From: a virus
Virus record (IMG/VR): IMGVR_UViG_3300025625_000003
Location: 1-24,181 of that record
Strand: one strand, 5' to 3'
Length of the DNA: 24,181 nt
The position numbers were made by a program, and so were the translations under genes. The notes beneath the pieces were generated by a model that saw only the letters and a program-made list of their open reading frames with translations, was not told where the DNA came from and searched no databases. Below are positions 1 through 6,090 of this stretch, piece after piece (within the stretch, counting starts at the first letter, position 1; each line of letters starts with the position of its first letter).

Positions 1-136
1 CAGGGCAGGGCCGGGCAAGGCGAGGCGAGGCAGGGTTCGTGGCTAGGCAAGGCAGGGCAGGGCGTGGCAGGGCGGGGCGCGGCTTGGCCAGGCAGGGCAG
101 GGTTCGCGGCCTGGCAAGGCGGGGCGCGCCGTGGAT
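1..136. repeat. Degenerate pentanucleotide (NNGGC) tandem array
   Basis: The first ~136 bases consist almost wholly of units of the form NNGGC (AGGGC, AAGGC, GAGGC, CGGGC, GTGGC), interrupted twice by a GGTTCG-type spacer. The two spacer-centred blocks (about 24-60 and 90-127) resemble each other over about 35 bases, so a longer imperfect repeat is built on the pentamer. The array has a strong G/C strand bias, with G-rich sequence on the plus strand. It runs off the left edge, so its full length is unknown. It may be the 3' end of a low-complexity gene (see the partial CDS at 3-227) or a non-coding repeat. Confidence 0.8.
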
Positions 137-227
137 CGCGGGCAGCTTGAGCGACCTGGCGGAAGCCACCGTGCTTGAAGGCGAAGCCCATGCCGGAAGA
201 GACGTGGATCAAAGAAAGGAGGACTGA
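3..227 (+). CDS. Possible 3' end of a Gly/Arg/Ala-rich low-complexity protein (partial)
   Basis: This frame is open from the left edge to a TGA at 225-227, whereas the other two plus frames meet stops at 44-46 and 151-153. The translated pentamer array gives a Gly/Arg/Ala-rich stretch (ARQGR- and AGRGR-like units) followed by about 27 ordinary residues (SLSDLAEATVLEGEAHAG, then a charged end). The stop lies one base before the well-supported ATG at 229, a spacing typical of the tightly packed genes here. Against it, a pentamer array without stops can stay open by chance, and no start is visible in the window. No function is assignable. Confidence 0.3.
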   Translation, partial: GQGRARRGEAGFVARQGRAGRGRAGRGLARQGRVRGLARRGAPWIAGSLSDLAEATVLEGEAHAGRDVDQRKED

Positions 228-228
228 T

Positions 229-486
229 ATGCGACCGGTGATTGTGTGTACAAGCTATCGCGGGGTGTTTTTCGGGTACGCGGCAGACACGACGGGCGAC
301 CGTGTGCAGCTCTGCGGAGCGAAAATGGCGATCTACTGGGGCACGACGCGCGGGGTGATGGAGCTGGCGCACACGGGCCCCACGGCGAAAAGCCGGGTTT
401 CGGCGCCCGCTGACATTGAGGTTCGGGGCGTGACCGCGGTGTTCGAGGTCTCTCCGGAGGCTTTGTCCCGGTGGAAGGAGGCGTGA
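229..486 (+). CDS. Small phage protein, DUF6948-like
   Basis: This 85-residue protein begins RPVIVCTSYRGVFFGYA and ends in a VTAVFEVSPEAL segment. That layout matches my memory of the DUF6948 family of short proteins common in phages: an 'RGVFFGY' strand, a central 'W(G/S)TTRGVMELA.TGPT' and a terminal 'VTAVFEV'. Their function is unknown. The start was chosen at ATG 229 because a near-perfect Shine-Dalgarno, AAAGGAGG at 215-222, precedes it by 6 bases. A longer in-frame ATG at 175 has no such site. The stop is followed one base later by the next ATG. No signal peptide or membrane segment is visible, so a soluble early or accessory protein is likely. Confidence 0.7.
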   Translation: MRPVIVCTSYRGVFFGYAADTTGDRVQLCGAKMAIYWGTTRGVMELAHTGPTAKSRVSAPADIEVRGVTAVFEVSPEALSRWKEA

Positions 487-487
487 C

Positions 488-947
<460 letters not shown>

Positions 948-958
<11 letters not shown>

Positions 959-1202
959 TGAGCTCGCCGGCAGTCTGCGCCAGGGCTGCCAGTGGATCGC
1001 CGAGGCGCTGACCGATGTGGCCGGCGCCATGGAGACGGCGGCGAGCGGCGGCAGCCTCCACGAAGTCGCGCTGTCCTTGCACCGGATCGGCGCCGCGCTG
1101 GAGCGGCAGGCCGGGGCTCTGGAGCGGCAAGCAGCGGCGATGGAGGCCGCGCCGGAGAGGCGCCGGCAGACGGATAGGGAGGGGACGGAGCGTGACGGCT
1201 AA
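948..1202 (+). CDS. Small helical protein, unknown function
   Basis: This 84-residue protein (begins PDDELAGSLRQGCQWIAEAL) starts inside the 3' end of the Gly-X repeat gene, preceded by the G-run GGGGGGG. It is predicted mostly helical. Residues ~45-68 carry a short internal repeat, ALERQAGALERQAAAMEAA, compatible with a coiled coil that could oligomerise. The C-terminus is highly charged. It overlaps the following gene by 11 bases. No known family was recognised. The gene is believed because its start and stop fit the overlapping operon pattern and the Ala/Leu/Glu/Arg composition is protein-like. Confidence 0.55.
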
Positions 1203-1611
1203 GCAGCGAGAACTCGCGCCGCCCTCGTGGCGCTGGCGACAGACCGCGCCGCGCGCCGGCGCTTCGCACCGCGAGGCCGGCCGGGAAGGCGGCCGGGCCC
1301 GGAACTGGCGCGCGCCCCTCGCCGCCGAAACACGCCAGGAAGTCGCGCTGCGCTGGCATCTGGGCGAAGCCTCCCAGGCTGACCTCGCCGCCGAGTACGG
1401 CGTGGCCCTCTCCACGGTGCGCCGCTGGTGCGCCCAGTTTGAGCCGGAGACGGCGCCGCCCCGCGCGGATCAGGATCGCCGGGAGGCCGTGCGGCGCTGG
1501 CAAGCCGGTGCTGGATCGCAGGGGGCACTGGCGCGGCAATACGGGGTCGCCGAAAGTACGTTTCAGCTCTGGTGCGCGCGGTTCAAGGAGGAAGAAGACG
1601 GAGCCGGTTGA
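1192..1611 (+). CDS. DNA-binding protein with two tandem helix-turn-helix units
   Basis: Started at GTG 1192 (G-rich SD about 7 bases upstream), the protein has 139 residues. After a basic N-terminal ~40 residues come two homologous HTH units: about residues 45-83 (core SQADLAAEYGVALSTVRRWC) and about 92-131 (core SQGALARQYGVAESTFQLWC). Both have the Hin/transposase-like pattern of a small helix, Gly-Val turn, S/T-x-V/F and Trp-Cys in the recognition helix, so this looks like an internal duplication. It may be a regulator or a degenerate transposase-like or terminase-small-like DNA-binding protein. An ATG at 1015 lies much further upstream, inside the preceding gene, and is less likely. Confidence 0.7.
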   Translation: MTAKQRELAPPSWRWRQTAPRAGASHREAGREGGRARNWRAPLAAETRQEVALRWHLGEASQADLAAEYGVALSTVRRWCAQFEPETAPPRADQDRREAVRRWQAGAGSQGALARQYGVAESTFQLWCARFKEEEDGAG

Positions 1612-1633
1612 AACGGCAAGCGGGAGCCCAGGG

Positions 1634-2020
1634 ATGGCGTTCAACAAGCAGGATTACCCCCCGGAGTGGCAGGAGATTCGCGCGCGCATCTTAGCGCGAG
1701 CGGGGAACTGCTGTGAAGGCAGCCCGTTGTACCCCGACTGCCGCGCGAAGAACCACGAGCCGCACCCGGTGACCGGGAGCCAGGTCGTCTTGACCATCAG
1801 TCACTATCCGGACCCTAATAAGGCTAACTGCGACGACGCCAACCTCGCGGCCAATTGTCAACGCTGTCACCTGTCAAAAGACCGTCCGCACCATCTCGCG
1901 GTGCAGCGCCGCAACCGGCAGGCGAAACGCGACCGCATTCAACCGCGGCTGCCGCTGGAGGAGGAACGCGGCGTTGTGCGGAGAACTATTTCCGGGTATG
2001 CTCATGGTGAGGAGAACTGA
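1634..2020 (+). CDS. HNH endonuclease
   Basis: The 128-residue product carries an HNH-type core. A Cys pair (NCCEGSPLYPDCRAK, about residues 25-39) is followed by an LTISHYPDPNKANCDDANL segment holding the first His and the Asn, and by ANCQRCHLSKDRPHH, the closing Cys-x-x-Cys-His and basic helix. This order is characteristic of phage HNH nucleases, in which the beta-beta-alpha-metal fold nicks or cuts DNA; many sit near terminase modules and aid packaging, others are homing enzymes. ATG 1634 is chosen because the domain begins directly after it; a GGGAG 8 bases upstream is a modest SD. The basic C-terminal tail probably contacts DNA. The stop TGA overlaps an ATG at 2020. Confidence 0.8.
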   Translation: MAFNKQDYPPEWQEIRARILARAGNCCEGSPLYPDCRAKNHEPHPVTGSQVVLTISHYPDPNKANCDDANLAANCQRCHLSKDRPHHLAVQRRNRQAKRDRIQPRLPLEEERGVVRRTISGYAHGEEN

Positions 2021-2076
2021 TGGCTGCCCTCAACGCTGACCCGCCATCGGCCCATTCTTGGGGGAAATCCGCTTGA
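2020..2076 (+). CDS. 18-codon leader ORF, or the true N-terminus of the peptidase in another frame
   Basis: ATG 2020 overlaps the HNH stop (TGATG) and follows a strong GAGGAG Shine-Dalgarno at 2009-2014, a better initiation site than any in the next gene's frame. It reads MAALNADPPSAHSWGKSA and stops at TGA 2074-2076, which overlaps an in-frame TTG (2073) of the peptidase. The tract GGGGGAAA at 2060-2067 lies just before the stop. A -1 slip on GGG there, or a one-base error in the G run, would join this start to the peptidase frame (continuing GEIRLNPDP). It is either a coupled leader peptide or the displaced 5' end of the peptidase gene. Confidence 0.45.
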   Translation: MAALNADPPSAHSWGKSA

Positions 2077-2996
2077 ACCCTGACCCCGTTTTCCTTTCTG
2101 GTTTAGTGAAGCCTCCGCCCGACTGGGGCGGAATGGGCGCGACGCCGATCTCCCTCGATCCGCGAGATTTCGATCTGCGCTCGATGCCGAAAGTAGCGGC
2201 CCAGTTGGCCGCCGGAGTGCCGGCGGCGGCCGATCTGACCGGGCTCATCCGGGGCCCCATCTACGATCAAGGCAGCACGTCCGCCTGTGTGGCCTATAGC
2301 ACCGCTGGGCTCTGCTCGATGGATGATGTCGCGGAAACCGGCCAGTGGCAGACAATGGACGCGCGGGCGATGTACCAGGCGGCGGGCGGGACAGGCCAGA
2401 ATGGCGTGGATACGAGATTAGTGCTGCAGCAAGCGACGGACAACGGTGTGCCGCTGTTGGGCCTGAGTAATCGGGTGAAGGTCATGAAGAGCTACGCTTT
2501 CGTGCCGCAGCAGCCAGGGGTCTTTCGCGACACGATCAAAGCTGCCCTCGCGGCGGAACAGCCGCTGGTCATCGCCCTGCTGCTGCCGACGGACTGGGGC
2601 TGGCAAAGCGGCCACGGCAGCGTCACCTCGGGATACCACCAGGTGTGCGCTTGTGGATATACAACGGATGGATACCTGGTTTGCCTCAATAGCTGGGGAG
2701 CGAGTTGGGGGCACAACGGCGTCGGGAGCGTCAGCTTTGACTACCTCGAACAGCAGAATCTCTTGAATGGCTACGTGTTCAGTTACACCGTGAGCCCGAT
2801 AGCTATTCCGAGCCCCACGCCGCTCCCTGTGCCGCAGCCCCAGCCGCTCCCGCAGCCGCTGCCGCAGCCGCAGCCGCTGCCGCAGCCGCTCCCGCAGCCG
2901 CTCCCGCAGCCCCCGCCGCCGGCGGGGCTCGGCGTGACGATCAACGTGCAGACTGATGACGGCCGCCGCGGCGCCGCGCGGCTGACGGTTTCTTGA
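2073..2996 (+). CDS. Papain-like (C1 family) cysteine peptidase with Pro/Gln/Leu tail
   Basis: The catalytic pattern of C1 peptidases is complete. Counting from TTG 2073, these are oxyanion-hole Gln66 and nucleophile Cys72 (QGSTSACVAYS, the same 6-residue spacing as papain), His189 (SGYHQVCACGY) and Asn206 in LNSWGASWG. The DPRDFDLRSM segment before it is typical of bacterial homologues. After the domain comes a ~38-residue PQPLPQP repeat, probably an extended spacer, and a short beta-rich end (GVTINVQTDDGRRGAARLTVS). No signal peptide or membrane helix is evident. The start is uncertain: TTG 2073 is stop-coupled to the 2020 ORF, TTG 2058 lacks an SD, ATG 2133 is internal, and a frameshift from 2020 is possible. 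It could act in lysis, entry or on a host protein; the substrate is unknown. Confidence 0.85.
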   Translation: MNPDPVFLSGLVKPPPDWGGMGATPISLDPRDFDLRSMPKVAAQLAAGVPAAADLTGLIRGPIYDQGSTSACVAYSTAGLCSMDDVAETGQWQTMDARAMYQAAGGTGQNGVDTRLVLQQATDNGVPLLGLSNRVKVMKSYAFVPQQPGVFRDTIKAALAAEQPLVIALLLPTDWGWQSGHGSVTSGYHQVCACGYTTDGYLVCLNSWGASWGHNGVGSVSFDYLEQQNLLNGYVFSYTVSPIAIPSPTPLPVPQPQPLPQPLPQPQPLPQPLPQPLPQPPPPAGLGVTINVQTDDGRRGAARLTVS

Positions 2997-3002
2997 GGAA
3001 AG

Positions 3003-3047
3003 CCTCCGGTTCGGAGGAGGAGACGAAACATCGCTCTCATTGAGAGC
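3003..3047 (+). promoter_or_regulatory. Twin perfect hairpins in the 3' flank of the peptidase gene
   Basis: Two stem-loops of identical geometry (6-bp perfect stem, 3-nt loop) stand 15 bases apart: CCTCCG-GTT-CGGAGG at 3003-3017 and GCTCTC-ATT-GAGAGC at 3033-3047. The first begins 7 bases after the peptidase stop. Neither is followed by a U-tract, so they are more likely mRNA-stability, processing or translational elements than intrinsic terminators. The first stem contains a GGAGG motif, though no good start codon lies at the right distance from it. Confidence 0.5.
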
Positions 3048-3065
3048 AGAGAGGCGGGTAGTCCC

Positions 3066-3563
3066 GTGCCTTTGACGACCAACGAGCAATTAGTTGACAC
3101 TGTAAATTCCGGAAATTTGAAGATCCTGGCAGACATGAGTCAGACGGCCATGGGCCTCAGTGTCCAGAACAGTGTGGCGAACCAACAGTATATCCAGAGC
3201 ATCGTCAACGCCAACCTGCAGAACGGCTTGACCATCGCCCAGAACGCGATGCAGAATGGGATGCAGATCGCGCAGGCGGTCACGGTCCGCTCGCTCCGCA
3301 TGGCGCTGGATACCAGTGCCGAGGAGGCGGTGGCCTTCACGAAGCAGATCGGCTCGGATATTCAGGACAAGTTAACGAATCTGGAGGCCACGTTATCGGC
3401 GGCGCAGCAATTCGAGAAGACGGCCCTCACCTCGCCGCCGCAGACCGGGACGGGCGGCGCGTTCGGCTCCGACAGCGGCTCTGCGCTCGCGCAGCAACTG
3501 GCGAATATGCAGGCGCTGCTCTCCGACCTGTCCGCCCGGCTGGCTACCGCGAAGATTGCCTGA
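3066..3563 (+). CDS. Helical Asn/Gln/Ala-rich protein, faintly RebB ('killing trait')-like
   Basis: This 165-residue protein starts at GTG 3066, with only a weak GGCGGG site upstream. Residues ~5-85 form a helical, Asn/Gln/Ala/Met-rich region (NEQLVDTVNSGNLKILADMS, then VANQQ, NANLQNGLTIAQNAMQNGMQ). The opening N-x-Q-x-x-D-x-V...N-x-K, the later Q-Q and the 'A..NGM.IA' pattern recall RebB-type proteins, small helical subunits of R-bodies (coiled protein ribbons). This is pattern memory only, and a phage structural or coiled-coil protein is equally possible. Residues ~95-165 are helix (QDKLTNLEATLSAAQQFEK), a Gly/Ser/Thr linker and a second helix. No cysteines and no membrane segment. Its stop overlaps the next start (TGATG), linking it to the L,D-transpeptidase-like gene. 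Confidence 0.6.
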   Translation: MPLTTNEQLVDTVNSGNLKILADMSQTAMGLSVQNSVANQQYIQSIVNANLQNGLTIAQNAMQNGMQIAQAVTVRSLRMALDTSAEEAVAFTKQIGSDIQDKLTNLEATLSAAQQFEKTALTSPPQTGTGGAFGSDSGSALAQQLANMQALLSDLSARLATAKIA

Positions 3564-4093
3564 TGCACGCGGTGACGCAACTCGGCCTGCACGATCTTCA
3601 CTGGGTGTTCGCGCGGGCGGCCCGCACGCTGAAAGCGTATGACAACGCCGGCCGCGAGGTCTTCGCCTGCGAAGCCAGGAACAGAACGACCGCCGACGGG
3701 CAACTCGGGCACTTCGGTAATTGTCCGCCGGGGGAATACGTCTTCGGGTACCCGGCCCCGAAAGGAACAGCGCCGTTCGGGCCGTGGTTCGTCCCGATCC
3801 ATGACGCGCCGGGCCATGACGCCGCCGCGGCGCACCACCGCGCCGGGCTCGGCTGGCACGGCGGCGGCAGCGGCCTCCAGGAGCCACTGCGGGCCATCCA
3901 GAGCCCCCCATGGATACCCACGCACGGCTGCTGGCGCAGTATCAACCGGGACCTGGAGCGGGGCGTGGCGCTGATCCACGCGACCCTGGTGGCGGGCGGC
4001 ATGCACTTCGTGACCGTCGAAGCTCCCGTGCCGGGGGAGGCGGCCGAGCCGGACGACTGGGGGCCGGCCGACGCGATCACCGAGGATGAGTGA
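3563..4093 (+). CDS. L,D-transpeptidase (YkuD)-like protein, possible wall-active enzyme
   Basis: The 176-residue product contains a PPGEYVFGYP segment (residues 55-64), like the substrate-loop TPxGxF of YkuD domains. It also has the catalytic-type motif: His99 in GWHGGGSG and THGCWRSINRD (residues 120-130) with His121, Cys123 and Arg125. YkuD enzymes use Cys in S/T-H-G-C to form or cleave L,D peptidoglycan crosslinks. The His-to-THGC distance (~21 residues) is slightly long but acceptable. No signal peptide is seen, as with many phage enzymes that need a holin or act from the virion. ATG 3563 overlaps the previous stop without a strong SD, suggesting translational coupling. Its neighbourhood with the peptidase suggests a lysis or wall-remodelling role. 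Substrate and reaction direction are inferred. Confidence 0.65.
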   Translation: MHAVTQLGLHDLHWVFARAARTLKAYDNAGREVFACEARNRTTADGQLGHFGNCPPGEYVFGYPAPKGTAPFGPWFVPIHDAPGHDAAAAHHRAGLGWHGGGSGLQEPLRAIQSPPWIPTHGCWRSINRDLERGVALIHATLVAGGMHFVTVEAPVPGEAAEPDDWGPADAITEDE

Positions 4094-4314
4094 TGCTGGT
4101 CGTCTGCAGGAATGCCGCGGCAGCCTTCGACCTCGCGGACAAAGCCGGCCGGGGCCGCGGCGCGGCGCAGGTGCGGTGTATGCCGGCCCGGCAGGTCCGC
4201 CTCCCGGGCGGCACGAACGTGCTGATTCCCCTGCGCTGGCTGGTGACGGTGCGCGGCCTGACGATTCGCCAGGAGCAGCGCCTCTTGCGCGAAGCGGGCC
4301 TTGACTCTGACTAG
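4093..4314 (+). CDS. Small basic protein, unknown function
   Basis: ATG 4093 overlaps the previous TGA (TGATG). The 73-residue product (MLVVCRNAAAAFDLADKAGR) has a beta-rich middle (AAQVRCMPARQVRLPGGTNV) and an amphipathic C-terminal helix (LTIRQEQRLLREAGLDSD). It has two cysteines, is net basic, and shows no membrane segment. No family was recognised. It overlaps the next reading frame by up to 14 bases. The case for a real gene rests on position and coupling, with no better competing frame over this stretch. Confidence 0.5.
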   Translation: MLVVCRNAAAAFDLADKAGRGRGAAQVRCMPARQVRLPGGTNVLIPLRWLVTVRGLTIRQEQRLLREAGLDSD

Positions 4315-4657
4315 CACGGTCCTGGCGCTGGTGGATCACGTCGCCGCCCTGGCGGCGGCCCACGTCAAACTGGTCAAACACAATGAGGAGGCGCACTTAC
4401 TCATGGCGACGCGAGCGGACCTGGACTCGGCGTTGACGCAGTTGGAGGCAGCCCTGCGCGCGACGGTCGCGACGATTGGCACGGCGGTCTCGGACCTGGC
4501 GGCGAAGGTGGAGCCCGCGATGGACATGGCGCCGGAGATGCAGCGCATCACGGCGGCGACCCAGATGCTGACGCAGTTGGCGGAGGCGGTCCAGGCGGCC
4601 GGAGTCGATGGGACGGGACTGGTGCCGCATCCGCCGCCGGCATGGCCGGCGCCTTGA
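4301..4657 (+). CDS. Alanine-rich coiled-coil protein, unknown function
   Basis: Counted from TTG 4301 the protein has 118 residues and is almost wholly helical, with heptad-like Leu/Ala/Val spacing (LDSALTQLEAALRATVATIG; MAPEMQRITAATQMLTQLAE), so a coiled coil or helical bundle is likely. It ends in a Pro-rich tail (PHPPPAWPAP). The start is uncertain. TTG 4301 overlaps the previous gene; ATG 4403 sits 11 bases behind a good GAGGAGG at 4385-4391 and would give 85 residues. The N-terminal part of the long form (VLALVDHVAALAAAHV) is mildly hydrophobic but not a clear membrane helix. It could be a spanin-like or structural accessory protein, but nothing shows this directly. Confidence 0.5.
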   Translation: MTLTSTVLALVDHVAALAAAHVKLVKHNEEAHLLMATRADLDSALTQLEAALRATVATIGTAVSDLAAKVEPAMDMAPEMQRITAATQMLTQLAEAVQAAGVDGTGLVPHPPPAWPAP

Positions 4658-4693
4658 GCCACTCCGGCTAAGGCGAGCAAGGAAACGTTTTGG

Positions 4694-5452
4694 ATGGGCT
4701 CTCGCAGCGTTAACCCTCCGCTCTCGCCGGCTGACGCCCGCGAGTGCGCGCGTCGTTACGCGGCGGGCGAGCCGCTGGCCGCGTTGACGCAGGCGTTCCG
4801 AGTGTGGACGCTGACGGTCAAGGCTGCCGTCAAGCGGTATGGCGTGTCCCTGCGTCCGGAGGACCGCGTCCCCCGGGTGTGTCGCCTCTGCGGTCAGCCG
4901 GCCGCGGGGAACACGAAGCGGCTGCTGTGCGCGGCGCACATCCGCCGGTTCTGCTCGCGGTGCGAGGACGAGTTGCCCGAGGGGCGTTCGGACCGCTGGT
5001 GCGCGGCCTGCCAGGCGGCCCAGCACGAGCGCCTCTACGCGCGCCGGAACCGGCCCTGCCCGACCTGCGCCACCGGCGTCGTGAACGGCCGCGCGTGCCG
5101 CTGTCCGGATTGCCTGCACGCCGACTACGAAGCGGATTGCCGGCTGCGGGCGACCCTCTCGCTCCCCTGCCGGGAATGCGGCGTGAAGATGCCTCGGGGC
5201 CGTCGCGGCGCGCGCTGCGTCGATTGTCAGCGGCGGCGCGTTCGGGACCTCGCCCGCCAGCGCCGGGACCGGGGTGACGATCACTGCCGGATGTGCGGGG
5301 CCGAGCTCGGCCTGCGGCCGCGCACCTACTGCCGCGGCTGCGAGACGATGCTCGCCAATTGGCGGCGCTCGTACCACGCGGGCTGCACGGTCGCGGCGCG
5401 CTTCGGGACGGTCGCGAAGCGGCAGCGGCGGCAGGAGGAGAAAGCGGCGTGA
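4694..5452 (+). CDS. Multi-zinc-ribbon protein with N-terminal HTH-like region
   Basis: This 252-residue protein is dominated by five successive Cys-x-x-Cys modules spaced about 35 residues apart: C63/C66 with C79, C87/C90 with C103/C106, C122/C125 with C137/C140, C159/C162 with C175/C178, and C198/C201 with C213/C216. The first lacks a second CxxC and may use the nearby His. Residues ~11-52 look like a helix-turn-helix (SPADARECARRYAAGEPLAA, then TVKAAVKRYG). Arg-rich linkers make the protein very basic, so nucleic-acid binding is the natural reading. ATG 4694 has an AAGGAA site. Its end overlaps the ParB-like gene (GTGA). It could be a transcription regulator or a nuclease-associated DNA-binding array; I do not recognise the family. 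Confidence 0.7.
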   Translation: MGSRSVNPPLSPADARECARRYAAGEPLAALTQAFRVWTLTVKAAVKRYGVSLRPEDRVPRVCRLCGQPAAGNTKRLLCAAHIRRFCSRCEDELPEGRSDRWCAACQAAQHERLYARRNRPCPTCATGVVNGRACRCPDCLHADYEADCRLRATLSLPCRECGVKMPRGRRGARCVDCQRRRVRDLARQRRDRGDDHCRMCGAELGLRPRTYCRGCETMLANWRRSYHAGCTVAARFGTVAKRQRRQEEKAA

Positions 5453-6090
5453 GCACCCCGGAGTTCACGGTCGAATATAGGGCGCCCGCTGAGCTTTCGC
5501 CACACCCGCTGAACTTTCGCCGGCACCCGTCCCCCCAAAAGGATGCCCTGGCAGCTTCGCTCCGGGAGCATTCATGGTTGGCGGCCCCGATCTGGAATCG
5601 TCGCACGGGGCGCTTACTTGACGGCCACCTGCGGGTGGAGATCGCGGCTGCTGACGGACAGCCGGCTATTCCCGTGCGGGTGATCGACGTTTCCGAGGAG
5701 CAGGAGCGCCGCATCCTGGCTTCGTTCGATCGCATCGGATCGCTGGCCTTGCAGGACGAGCAGCAGCTTGCGGCGCTCTTGCAGGAATTGGCAGCCACGG
5801 AAGCAGGACTGCCGGCGGGCTGGGAGCAAGGGGACCTGGACGCACTGCTGGAAGAGTTGGGACCACCAAATGTCTCCTTTAAGGAGTTTGATGAAGAGAG
5901 TTTCCAGGGCATTGAGGATGAATGGACAGAGGTGAAGTTCCGCGTGCCCCTCGGAACGGTGCCCGTTATTGAACAGCAGGTAGAACGTATCTGTGCTGTG
6001 TGCGGCTTCAAGGAGAAGGCTAAAGGCATGGCACTTGAACGGTTAGTGCAGCTGGCGGCGACGGTGACTGATGATGAACTCGCGGGATGA
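5449..6090 (+). CDS. ParB-like nuclease-domain protein
   Basis: From GTG 5449 (CAGGAGGAGA site upstream, stop-start overlap GTGA) the protein has 214 residues. Residues ~10-105 match the ParB/Srx-like fold as found in phages: HPLNFRRHPSPQ, then LREHSWLAAPIWNRRTGR and the box LLDGHLR (residues 56-62), then IPVRVIDVSEEQERRILASF. In this phage branch the domain usually sits beside or fused to a DNA methyltransferase, and a methyltransferase follows here, overlapping by 20 bases. The C-terminal ~70 residues (VKFRVPLGTVPVIEQQVERI, CAVCGF, AL.RLVQLAATV) are a separate small domain also seen at the end of such phage proteins. Likely roles are DNA binding or NTP-dependent clamping, or nuclease activity coupled to modification. 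The C-terminal half is AT-richer than the genes before it. Confidence 0.8.
   Translation: MSTPEFTVEYRAPAELSPHPLNFRRHPSPQKDALAASLREHSWLAAPIWNRRTGRLLDGHLRVEIAAADGQPAIPVRVIDVSEEQERRILASFDRIGSLALQDEQQLAALLQELAATEAGLPAGWEQGDLDALLEELGPPNVSFKEFDEESFQGIEDEWTEVKFRVPLGTVPVIEQQVERICAVCGFKEKAKGMALERLVQLAATVTDDELAG

Noticed and set aside
1-136. CRISPR-like repeat array at the left edge
   Set aside because: Units are 5 bases without unique spacers; it is a microsatellite-type repeat.
4397-6029. Long minus-strand frames opposite the zinc-ribbon and ParB-like genes
   Set aside because: Composition is Arg/Ala/Ser noise; the plus strand shows regular CxxC units and a ParB domain.
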